64,000 nt of DNA, taken from Ectocarpus siliculosus. Lineage: Eukaryota > Sar > Phaeophyceae > Ectocarpales > Ectocarpaceae. Under the pieces are notes generated by a model. It had not been told where the DNA came from, made no database searches, and saw nothing but the letters and a program-made list of their open reading frames with translations. Positions 1 through 11,036 of this stretch are shown piece after piece. The stretch spans positions 3,948,897-4,012,896 of the forward strand of contig FN649751.1 of the NCBI GenBank assembly GCA_000310025.1, read 5' to 3'. Within the stretch, counting starts at the first letter, position 1, and every line of letters begins with the position of its first letter. Position numbers and translations under genes: made by a program.

Positions 1-140
1 TTCAAATCGGCTTGGACCTTTGTTTTTGCCTTGGTTGACGTCCTGTGAGAGTGCAAGCAGGATGTTTGCAATTGCACTATTTGTTTATTCCCGCAACGCT
101 CATGTTTGTGTCTCATTCGATCAAGCTTTCCCCCTTTGAC

Positions 141-3100
141 CATGCCATCGGCGAGAAATTACTCAACTGCCTGGTACCAGCAGCGCCTGCAAAGCACTGC
201 AAAGCAGTAAGTGCCCCACCAAGAGGTATCTAGCGGGCCTTTGCTCGCATGTGGTTTCCTACCCCCCTCCATCCCTCCACCCTTTGACTCAACGCTACCC
301 GTGAATTTCACGACACGCATGTCTCCTCCCTTTGCACCCCATTCGCACGGTCACTGCTTATCCATGCACGTTCTGTCCGACTTCCCGTTTGTTTTCCGTC
401 CTCAGCGGGTTCGGCGGCAAGGCAATGAACGTCGTGGGCGTCCTGGGGAGCAAAGGCAGCGGAAAGTGAGTGCTACAACAAGCGCGTACGTACAAATATT
501 CCTCAGAATGTTCAGCGGGTAGCCCATTTGGTGACATCATGACGTCATGCCGTACTCACGTCGTGGGGTTCCGGGGAGCAGTACGTGAGTATGGCAGTAG
601 CGCGTCGCCTCGCTTGGAGTAGAAACTCCTAAAGAGAAAAGAAACGCAACAGTGTTCTCGAGGGCAGCGCAAGGCTTTTCTCCCGCGCCATACACGTGAG
701 GGCACTACTGTACATAAATATCTTAAGCAGCAGCAGCAGCAGCGGCGGCTTTACTGAACAGCGTTGGGCGGCTTCCGACCTTCCTCCGCCCGCCCGCCTC
801 GCCCCTCCGACGACGTGGTTTTCGCTCTTTCGACCAGATCGACGTTGCTCAACCAGGCCTTCGGAACTTCTTTTTCGGTGGGAGGGCCCTTGAGCCAGGG
901 AGCACCGACGGGTGAGTCAAAGGCGGAGGAAAAGGGGGGGTCTATTCATTTGGTGTTATCTTCTGCTGCATGCGACAAGGCGTTCGCGCGTGTGTACATA
1001 CCCGTGTTGACATTCTGTGGAAGTGCGATGGATAAATATGCAAAGTAGTCAATCAAGTGTAGCGGGTGCTCTCGGTCGGAACTCCCTGAAAACATTCGGG
1101 CGAAGCTCGCGCTCATGTCTTGAATATTTACATCCAACAGCCATATCAATTTAACCCTACTTCTTGTGCCACAACTGATGTATACCTCGGGGTGTTGTGT
1201 TGGGGATCACAACTGGCCGTTGTATTTCGCTGCAATTTTAGATGTGTGACACATTCGTTTGCTTGCCGTTTGTTTGTGTGTGTGTGTTTTGTGAGCAGGC
1301 GTGTCCGCGGCAAAATGCGACGGAGTGCTCTTGTTGGACTGCGACGGGTTGGAGGAAGGGGCCGATCCGACGGCCATATCAAAGGGGACGACGGCCGGAC
1401 AGGCCACTGCATTTTCGGTACGGGGTCCCGGAACAGGAGGGGAGGGGGGGAGGGGGGGGGGGCGTACTCTTATGCTGTACATGCCTTAGAGGTTAGAGGT
1501 TAGACTATTGACCACACGTCCTCGAGAGGACGGAGTATTGTTCCCGCAGGACCGATCACCGATGGCCAACTTCGCGGAGGGGGTGTGGGGGTATCTCTGG
1601 AGGGGGCGCCGGATGCTGTGTCAATCGTCTTCTCTTGCCTGCTCACTCGGTGCTTTGCCGTCGGGAACGTATCGCCCTCCTGATGGGTCGTTTCGCCCCT
1701 TCGGCCTTGTGCACGAGATGTGGCTCTCGTGGAGTTGCAGGGGTTTGTGGGGGGACGAGGGAGAAGGCTCAGCCCCTGCGCCTGCCTTGTTTTGTTTTTC
1801 GTGGACAGGGTTTTTGACATGCTGGCGAGTTGCCAAACTTGAGGGCTTTTCAAGGAGATGTTGGTGTTTTTTGTAAGCATTTCTTTCCAGACGGTGGCGT
1901 GTCCGTCCTCCGCACGAACATCCACCCACATTCAGCCGAACCGGGGACTTGGCTCTCGCATGAGTCCTCTCACATCTCTATTTTTATTTCTGAGAGTCCC
2001 GGGTTCCTGAAGCCTTGCGTTTTCTTTGACCCCCTCCGCCCCGCCTCCTCCCCCCTCCTCCTGATGCCGCCGTTGGTGCTGCTTCTTTCTGTTGGTGTCT
2101 AAATATTTGTTAGGCCGCCCTGAGCGACGTGGTGCTCATGAACTTGTGGCGGTCCGACCTCGGGAGGAGTGTGGCATCCAATGTCCGCACCATCAAGGTA
2201 CATACACCCTGCCTTGTATCTGTTTAGACCGGTCACACATAGGCCACTCGGTAGCAATAATCCGACTGCTTCATGGCGGAACCGGGTGGGTTCCTTCGGT
2301 TTGTGTTATTTTCAGCCCCCCGAACAAATGCTCCCAGAACAGGTTGTCTTAAACTCCCGGAACGAAGCAGAAACGTTGTGAATTATGCTAAACGAGGCCC
2401 CCTTGCTCCCCTCCGTGGCCAGCATGCCCGACGAACATGTTGGGAATGGCAAAGCTCTGCCGATCCATTGAACAATCGAGCCTGAACCATTTGCCTATTC
2501 GTTTGTTGTTGTTGTTGATGTTGTTTCATATGTCTTTGCAACGCTTGGCGATGCGCTATTTAGACTCTCTTCAGCGAGAAGCTACAGGAGATCGCTGCGG
2601 CCGGCTTGACGGGAGACTTGGAGGAGGTAGACTCGTCAGCTGCGGCGGCGTTCAGACCGACCCCTGTGGTGGTGGCCGTGCACGACTGCGACCCCGGCGC
2701 GGACACGGATGCTCTCGAGGTACAGTTACACACCACTGCCTAGTCTAGACATCGAGTACACACACAGACAGACGCCGTCTTGCCGCTTTTCTTCCTTCCC
2801 GTAGGCACTTTTTTTCTTTTTTCGCGTTGCCGCTTGTGTGTGTTTTAGGAGATCTACACATCAATACCATCTGGTATACATCAAAGGAAGACGGTATTGG
2901 TGTCGTACACGGGCGTGTGTTGGTTGGTTGTTTGCTGGGCGAGCGCGCGGCCAGCCCGACAGCGTGCAGTAGCGTTCCTTGTGGTTGGTCCTGGAGGCCG
3001 CTGGTAGGCAGGCACAACTCGAGAGGATGCAAGAAATTGTTCGTTTAGTGTGCATATCATGACATCATGACATCATGACGTCATGACGCTCTGCCGTGTG

Positions 3101-4863
3101 TGTGACGGTGGCCGCTGGTGGTTTCCGTGCGAACGAGGTGAAGTGGGTTGGTGGTGACGTAAGGGGTTTTTCAGGAGCGGATCGCGCAAACCGTGAGACG
3201 GAACACAAAAAAGTCACAAAACGGCTTTTTGTTTCTGTCTTGTTCAATTTGTTGGGCATGAATCCTTTGAGGCATGGATCCTTGCTGACTTACGCGTCTT
3301 GCGCGCACCTACATCTATTCGAGGGTCCCGTGTAGCAGCTGCCGTCTAGCTCTCTCGCTGTGTTTAGATTTTTTCCGCCGTTATACTGGGGAACCCGCCC
3401 CCGTTGAGCCTTTTTTGTTTTGTGAAGAGCAAATGCGATACGCAAGTCGCATTCTTGAAACTCTCCCTTCCGAAGGGCAGAGAGGGGGGCGGATTTATTT
3501 CTGGGAGGCGTGTTTTCCCCGTGACGCCTCTCCAGTTCTTGCCGCCCACATCAAACCAAACCATCCACGAGAGTGGTTGTAGCGGCATTTATCATCCGCG
3601 TCTATGACCAATAGGAGGAGGGGAACGGGGGGGGGGGGGGGGGTTAGAAGGTTGTCATGATGGTGACTCTTGGTGTCATCTCCTTCCTTGCGACATTGAG
3701 GGCCGAAAGGTCCTTTGAGCTGTATGGGTGGGCTTGATGCGTGATTGCGCCTCCATGACTGCCGCGGCTCGTGACCGTGGTGATGGCAACCACGGCGCCC
3801 CCAGCGACCTGAACAAGGAAGCGGGGGGGGGGCGTGGCTTTTTTCCCGTCTGGCCTGGTCCGTGTCCTGCTCGGTTTTTGCTCCCCCCTCCCCCCGCCGT
3901 TTGCTGTACATGAAGACATGAAGTGTGGTATAGGTGCATGTGTTGGGCAGGTGTCCCGCGTTGCTCGATGGTGATTATGACGATGAGCACGTGTGTGCCT
4001 GTGTGTTCGGTCTTTTTGTGGGCTGTTTGAAGTAGGTACGGTACAATGGAGTGCGCTGCTGGTAGAGTGCTGATTGCTTGGCGGTTACGTCATTGTGTTG
4101 CTTGCGTTGCACAGGATGATTTTTTTTTTTTTTTTGTCTTCACTTCAAATCAGCGCTCACAGCACTAGTGCCGTTTACTCCAACCCGTGGTCACACAGAA
4201 GAGCCCCTCTCTACCCTCCCCTCCTGCGGTACTTTGCCTTCGATTTTTAATGCGAGAAGAGTTCAGCACTCTCTTCCCTCTGTGTACACACGAACTAGCG
4301 CTATCCACTAGGCCAGGAGCGGAAGCGAGAGAAAACTCACTTTGCAAGAAAAGCTCGCTTACGCCGGGATTCGAACCCCTGACCTGACCTCTAGAAGGTT
4401 TCGAGGATACCAACTAGACCACCGGGGTGACATGGGATGGGATGAGACGTTTTTGGTTGCGCACGGCAGGCCGGGTGCTTTTTTTTGTCCCCGACATCAA
4501 CCAGCTGACGGAAAATATCCCAAATGTTCCATACGTGTTCGAGACGGTCAACATTGGCGCGGGACGAAGTGATTTGCCGCCATGACGGTCTTGTTTTTTC
4601 TGCATTCGGTGGGAACACAACGTGGTACCGCTTCTCGCGGTGGCAAGCGAGAGTCTTCGTGCGGGCTGCCTGGTTAAAAAGTCGCCATCACCCTGCCTGC
4701 CTATTGGGGGCGCCCGTATCGTGGCCTCTTTCGTGATTGCCGTGGCCTGTTCCGGCTTTTCGGCTTTGTTTTTTCGTTTTTTCCACCGGTCCTTGTTTTT
4801 TCCACGGTCGCGCGCCTGGTGGTTGTCGTGCTCGTCCGTTAGGATCGAGATCTTCCCATGTTT

Positions 4864-4930
<67 letters not shown>

Positions 4931-7900
4931 CTTGTGTGTGTCGCTTCGTCTGTTCCGCCCCTTTTCCCGCTATCAGTGGGCGGTGATGGAGGAGATGTTG
5001 GCTGTATGGCGGGAGGTCGACCACCCTTCCGGGGCCACCTTGCAGGAGTGCTTCGACATTCAGGTCTGTCTTGCGCCTTCTCCTCTTGCTGCATCTTCGG
5101 TCCTGGTTGCACCGCCGGCTCGGATCCCCTCCGGGACTGAACCTTGTCGTCGTGTTGTTGTTGTTGTTGTTTTTGCTGCTGCTGCTGCTGCTGCTGCTGC
5201 TTCTCCTGCTGCTTTTTTTTTTTTCGCCAGGAGGAAAAAAAAAGGGCTTGACTTCGCACGTGGTGGTGGTGATGGTGGTCGTCGTCGTCGTCTCTTTGTT
5301 TGCTGTTATTGTTTTTGGTGTTGTTGTGTCTTTTAATCGTATTTAAGCAGTATGAAACGGCGGCATCAATGCGACCGGGACGAGGGCTAGATATTGTTTT
5401 GCTTGTCTTGTCCAATCACACCTTAACTGTTGTCTTGTGTTTGGTGTTATTTTCTTTCTGTCTTCTTGCGGCAGGTGCTGGCTATCCCCCACCCCCGGTA
5501 TCACGCCGTCGCCTACGCCACCGCCATCGAGGCTCTGAAGCAGAAGCTGCAGACCATGGAGGCGTCGACGGCCACGGCCGGTTTCCGCGACAGGGTCACT
5601 AGGGCCTGGCAGGCGGTGCGCGATGCGGGAGCGACCATGATCCCAGCAAAGGTAAGTCAGAGCTGCGCACGTAAGAACAAGGGAGAGAGAAAGGGTGCGC
5701 AGAAGCCCGGTCGGTCCGGTGGGACTTGATTGCGATAGCGAGTTGGATCGGGAGAGGATGAGGCCATCTTCGCCAGTCTCGTTTTTTTTTTGCCCATGTG
5801 TTCTCTCGTGCGACTCCACCGCGGTCTTTGTCTTTTTTTTTCGCCCTCTGGCGAAAGCCAGCTGTCGCCGGTCTGAAGTAGTGGCGGTTGGTGATGTTTC
5901 AGCCTGTGGCACGGGCGGTCCACGTCAGGAAGCGCTATGTGCTCTATCATGTTTTTTAGGCTCAACTACATCCCTCGAAATATTTCCGCGCCGCGCGTTC
6001 CCGACGGCTATCTTGTTTCATCACGGCAGTCTGAGATGGTGGCCCTCTACAAGGTGGACTCGGCGTACGGAGAGGTGATGGGCAGTGCTGACATGCAGCT
6101 CAAGTCCTGGAGACAGACCGTCGGGGCGGGCAGGGTCGTTGGTGACTTCGGCGAGAGGGTGAGGACGGATAGGCACGGCTAACTGACTGCGGTGTTGGTC
6201 GTTCTTTTTACAGCAGTACACCTGTTTTTTTGTTCGTTTGGTTCGTTGTTCGGGGTGTTTTTTTCTGTTCAAGGTGTCTTGTATCGCGTTTGCCTGGCTG
6301 TAGCATACGCTTGGTAACTATTGCTGCTATGGAGTATTGCCGTGTAGGTAATTTTTTGTGTCTTGGCCAGTCCGTAACCCCAGCGTGAACTGACAGCTGT
6401 GCGCCACAGGAAGCACTTGGGTGTAGTCAGTATGCGTGCCACTGTTGCCCTGGTCCGTGATGTCGGAGAGCTAGACTAAGCCGACTTTTTCGGGTACGAA
6501 TGCCCCTGTGTTTGCGCTTGTGCCAGCATTGGTAATACTGCTCTGCTTTGCCGACGTTCGCGCCTATGTGTTTGTAGCTGTACACCTTACGCACCGAACA
6601 CCCGGCAGCAAGGACAGCGTGCTTCTATTACACGGAGAGTGTGGCTATGCAAATCCCGTCATGGTTTTCTAGTTTCTTATTCCTCTCCCTTCCCTCTACG
6701 ACCTCTTACCAATCTGATGAGATGCTGCACCTTCTGTGTGTTGCCGTGCGTGTTTTGTGTTTCTTTCTTCTCTACCGGTGTCTGCAATTGTTGGCGTGGT
6801 CACCTCTAACCGGCGTCCAAAAACCACGTGTCGTGGACATCCTTCGTGGCTAACCACGATCCTTCCTCGCCTTCACCGCAACTCGTATTCGACCGCTCGA
6901 TCGCCTTCAGTCGACGAAGCTGTACCGGTCATCCGTCAAGGCTTTCGACACCAAGACGGTCAGGTGATCCACAAGGGGTTAGGCGAAGGGAGATGGGGAA
7001 GGCGGAGCGGGGGCGCTTGACCGCGTGTACCTGACCCCTCGTGGGCTAAGTTTCAAAACTCGATTTGCTCCACGGGAGGAAAGGTGCACGTGCCGAGGAG
7101 GGCGGCGTTGGGAATGTGTCACTAAAGAGTTTTACGAAGACTTCTCGTTCGGCATCTTGGCACCACCCTCTTGCTGTAGTAGTGGGGAGCGATCGAGCTT
7201 TGAAACTCTGCGCAAAGGGGGTCCGGGTTAAGTCCGGTTATCACCATCACACGAGGCAGTCCAGCATGCGCCTACCAGGAATTTTTGGGACTAGTAGGCA
7301 ACAGGCCCAACTCGGTCCTGGTGTCACAAGCCGCTTGAGGTCTTGGCGGCGGACAATCAATTTTGAGGCGGTCTTGTTTGGCTTCGTTGCCTCCCAAGTT
7401 TCGATTGGTTAGATGTGTTTCCGTTTCCTTTTTTTTCCGAGGGACACAGCTGCTTGAGACGGCAGTTGCCTCGGGTGGGACGCTCGGTCCAACGGCGGTC
7501 AAGTCTCGAAGGCGGAGCATCGAACGAGTAGGGCCTCCGTTTGCCGGGTGTTGGGCGTTGTGCCGTTTGCACTACATACCCAAGCTATTGCTGGCGTAAG
7601 TGCATGTGCGACCATCTACGTGCAAGCGTGTTCTGAAAGGCAACGCTCCCGCTCTGTCTGGACCCCGCCCTTGCTATCCACTCACCCGCCTGCAACGTGC
7701 AGGTTTAGCACTAGCGCAACCAGGGCGACGAAGAGGGCGGCTCTGCTCTCCACCATGGAGACGGGCATCAAGGAGCTGTACGCCCGGCAGCTGTCGATGC
7801 TGTGCGCGAGGGCCCTGAAGAGCTACAAGGCGGCTCTGGTGAAGCTCCTCGGGGATGATGTGCTCAACGAGGAGTCGGAGGCGAACGTGTTGCGTCAGGT

Positions 7901-9256
7901 TGGTGGTGTCGTAGTGTTTGTTGTTGGTAGAGGTGGTAAGGCTGTGGCCATTGCAGTAGTGGTGGTGGTCGTGGTCGTGGTCATTGTTGTTGTGGTGATT
8001 TTGTATGCCCCTATTACCTACCGTACTATATTTGGTGCTCGACGAGCTCGTTATTACCCCCCCGGTTCCCTTTCCCCCCCTTCTCCCTCGCCCCAGTTCG
8101 CTCACCCCCGCGTCCGCCTCTGCCCGTCTCTCATCCTCTCCCCTCGCACTCGTGTTTCCTTCATTTCTCCCCCCCCCCCCCCTCCTCTCTTTCTTGCAGA
8201 CTCTCTTTTCTTTCGAGGCGGATGCCACCTCGCTTGTGCCGGACATGTTCTCCCTGGGCTTCGAGGACGAGTACGAGGAGCTCGAGGCAGACCTGCAGGA
8301 ATTTTCGGAGAAGTTTGCCGACTCTCCCGCCGCCCAGGTCAGCTAGCTGACTGTAGCTGGTCCCCTCACTTCCCCCAAGTCTCTTGGAGTCTCGGCCGGA
8401 GCGTTGCGGCTAGCTGCATCGTTTTCTTCTGAAGACCGGAGGCAGACCAGATAGAAGCATATTTTTTGTAGTCGTTGCGCCGCAGTAGTCCTTGACGGAC
8501 GATCGGTGGGCGCTTGGTTGCTGGAGGCGGACCTACCGGGAAGAATTTGGAGGCTGAATTCTATCGTGTCCGTCTTTCTGCCTGGCCCTTGCCTGGTTTG
8601 TCTGACGCTGCATCGGTTGCTTTATTCTCTCGTTCTCTCTCTGGGTGTGCCATGTTTATTGCCTCTCTGCCGTGCCAATACATCAAACGTGCGGGCGTGT
8701 GCTTCTTTTATACCACCAGCACCAGCCAGTTCCAATATCATCATCTCAGTCTGTCCCCGCCCTCCTTCCGCCGTACTAGCAGTCTTATCCGGTGGTTGGC
8801 ACGTAGTATTTCCGCTCCCCGTCCCAAAGTCGTGTTTTGGTGGGATGATTGGTCGCTGTAGGAAGCATGGCCTGGCCGTAAAGTTTAAGGGGAGTGGCTG
8901 GCTAAGCTTATGGTCTCCCTTGTTTCGCCCGCCCTTCGCTGTCCGATATATGGCCTCTTGGCTCTCGACGGACGCACGTACCACCTCGATGCATCCTTTC
9001 TCTCCGGCCCATGATAGATAGTGACTGCTAATCTCAGTTGATACCCCGCATAGCGCGAAGAGGGAGCGGAGGATCCCAGAATATCTGTCGTTGATTTCTA
9101 TTGACTTGCGGACCCCTCGGGGCCAGTTTATTTGAGTGTACCTTTTTAGGGTAAGTTAACCTGTGACCACGGGAATCGACCGCGTCGAGTGGTGGATCAG
9201 TACGGACATACGAAGGTACTGGGTAGAGAGAGATCGGAACGGTTTTTAATGTGAAG

Positions 9257-9294
<38 letters not shown>

Positions 9295-11036
9295 CCTTAC
9301 CGCCCCCCCCCTTGTCCTCACTCAAACAAAAAAAACAGGCGAAGGCGGTCCAGAAGGTAGATACGAAGGTGCAGAAGCCGAAGGGGGAGCGCAGCGTGGG
9401 CTTCGGCTTGGGACTGGTGAGACTTTCTCTACCGTGGTATACAAGCCCTCCCTAGCCAACCGCGAAGAACTGCGGTGCAGGAGTACAACAGTAGCCCAAT
9501 ATGCTTGTGTGGACACTTGGAGCTGAGTAGAGGCCATCGACCCTACTGTGTGGGTAGCGACGCATGCCGTTTGGAATAGATAGACAGAGTGTGGTTGAAG
9601 GCCTCGCCACACTGGCACACGGGTCTTCTTGGCAACACCCAGCACAAGGGTCTTCTTGGCAACACCCAGCACAAGGGTCTTCTTGGCAACACCCAGCACA
9701 AGGGTCTTCTTGGCAACACCCAGCACAAGGGTCTTCTTGGCAACACCCAGCACAAGGGTCTTCTTGGCAACACCCAGCACAAGGGAAAAGATCGTTCATC
9801 ACGGTTGACTTATTTCGTCTACGTGTGTCCGTGTGAGCTTGTGTGTGTGTGTGTGCTTTAGTTTGCGCCGACAGCGCTACCCGGCCGACCAATGAAGATA
9901 CATCATTGTCAGCCGGTACAAGTTTTGTGCTAGTTGTTGTGCTCCTGGAAGAGTTGATATAGGTGGGGGTAGGGAATCCCGACACGTAAGGCATATTTTT
10001 TTGCTTTCGTCCGTGGTTTCGAGTTTTTTTGTCATGTGTCCTTGTTCCGAGCCCCGATTTTTTTTTTTTTTTTCCGCTCCAGGTGGGGATGGTGCGACAA
10101 GAAGGCTACGGCAACCTGCAGGGATTCACCGGCTACAGAGCGGGCCCTCACACCATTACCATGGGCTACGCCAACGACGCCTCCCTGCCGGACGCTAGCG
10201 GAGGGGTAAGTCAAAGACAAGAGAGGGTACACTTGCGGTCGTCTCTGCAATTTTTTCGTTGTTGTGTTTTTCGCATCGGTGTTTTGTGTTGGTGTCATGT
10301 GACGGTGACCTCGTCCCGATGAATGTCGCTGGGTGGGCGAGCGGTAACAAGCAAGCAGTGAGCCTGCCGTTGATGTCGTGGTGGTGGTGTTGGTGTCTGT
10401 GCTGGTGGCTGTAACGCTCGCGGTAGGTGGTTTTGGGTATCAGCCAACCGTCTTGCTGTCTTCGGTTGCGGAGGTTTCATTGGTGTCGTATCTGACATCG
10501 TTGCTACGAGCCGTTGATGTCGAGTCGCCCCGCATGTGTGGTACGCAAGGATTCGTTCTTCACACCCACTCCCCCATCACACTACTGTTTCAAGTTCCGC
10601 GCTATTTAGTGCCTCCTAATATCATATCGGCGGACATGTCTACATTTTTACCCCGCACGCTATTCGGCATCCAACATATGGCGTGGTGAAGGTGGCAGCG
10701 CAGACGCGTGCCTTGCATGCATGCCTACCACGACATGGCACGCCAAATGTTTTCGCACAAGGCGGATCTGTACCCTGGTGGCTCTGTGCTACGTGATTTC
10801 GTGCTTCGAACGCTTTTCTTTCGGGCGTGCTTCCGTATTTCGCTCCGCTCCCGCTTTGGCTAGTCGCTTTCGCATCTCTTCGCTTCGCTGGCCCTCCATC
10901 TTCTCTTACCTTCTCGTTCTGTCCGTGCATTCTCTGCTGCTCCTCCTCCCCCGAAAAAAAAAAAATGAAACAGGCCGCTGGGAAAGTTCCACTACTTCGC
11001 CTCCAACCGAAGCTGAACGTGGACATCGATCTCTGA
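141..11036 (+). CDS. GB1/RHD3 (Sey1-like) dynamin-family GTPase, multi-exon, 5' end incomplete
   Basis: Large GTPase of the RHD3/Sey1/atlastin class; relatives fuse ER membranes. Exons read by eye, phases consistent: (tentative about 141-206), 406-465, 838-911, 1299-1417, 2114-2197, 2564-2719, 3175-3192, 4977-5063, 5475-5651, 6030-6158, 6911-6963 (tentative), 7703-7898, 8200-8337, 9339-9416, 10083-10205, 10974-11036 (stop). The P-loop GSKGSGKS is split by the first firm intron; G3 is LLLDCDG; ALSDVVLMNLW and VVVAVHDCD match the RHD3 strands, with HD replacing the usual RD of G4. A helical region follows (ALKQKLQ, LYRSSVKAFDTKT, MFSLGFEDEYEELEADLQEF). The protein ends LLRLQPKLNVDIDL. The C-terminal part is much shorter than in RHD3, and no paired transmembrane hairpin is visible. 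The family is clear; a role in ER fusion is doubtful. The true start probably lies upstream of or near the window edge. Confidence 0.8.
4126..4432 (-). mobile_element. tRNA-derived SINE, copy 1 (in GTPase intron)
   Basis: On the minus strand the element starts with a tRNA-like head (A-box-like TGGTCTAGTTGGT and B-box GGTTCGAATCC, about 4350-4430). A roughly 200-bp body contains TGTGTGACCACGGGTTGGAG, and the tail is GTGAAGACAA followed by an A-rich tract (poly-T on + at 4120-4135). It is about 85% alike to the copy at 28.54 kb by eye. The head implies an internal Pol III promoter. It lies inside the intron between the exons ending at 3192 and starting at 4977, opposite to the gene. It is not a working tRNA gene: the cloverleaf is disrupted and fused to the SINE body. 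Confidence 0.8.
4866..4926. repeat. (CT)n microsatellite
   Basis: About 30 uninterrupted CT units 50 bp upstream of a GTPase exon, so it may double as an extended polypyrimidine tract for the acceptor at 4976. It creates spurious Arg-Glu repeat ORFs on the minus strand. Confidence 0.95.
5156..5222. repeat. TTG/CTG trinucleotide and poly-T tract
   Basis: Intronic run of TTG then CTG units followed by a T-rich stretch. There is no coding evidence; it explains the long Leu- and Gln-rich shadow ORFs here. Confidence 0.85.
9060..9293 (+). mobile_element. 5'-truncated LINE 3' end or LINE-derived SINE with (CAA)n tail
   Basis: About 235 bp that aligns along its length with 40378-40593, the 3' UTR and tail of the LINE remnant. 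Shared blocks are ATCTGTCGTTGA, CTTGCGGACCC, CTGTGACCACGGGA and a terminal AATGTGAAGACAA followed by CAA repeats. It sits in the GTPase intron between 8337 and 9339. No coding capacity. It is either a severely 5'-truncated LINE insertion or a SINE built on that tail. Confidence 0.7.
9621..9782. repeat. 27-bp minisatellite, 6 copies
   Basis: Six near-identical head-to-tail copies of a 27-bp unit beginning GGGTCTTCTTGGCAACACCC, within the GTPase intron 9417-10082. As 27 is a multiple of three and the unit has no stop codons on the minus strand, all three minus frames stay open across the array. These ORFs are by-products. Confidence 0.95.

Noticed and set aside
4340-4432. tRNA gene (minus strand)
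   Set aside because: Has A- and B-box-like sequence, but is the head of a SINE found in several copies; stems are disrupted and the body continues for 200 bp.
4414-5415. 333-codon minus-strand ORF across the GTPase locus
   Set aside because: Composed of His/Gln/Arg-Glu runs from microsatellites, antisense to confirmed GTPase exons, and overlapping a SINE.
7548-8432. 294-codon plus-strand ORF
   Set aside because: Reads through two real GTPase exons and the intron between them; intronic part is Val/Pro low complexity and consensus splice sites interrupt it.
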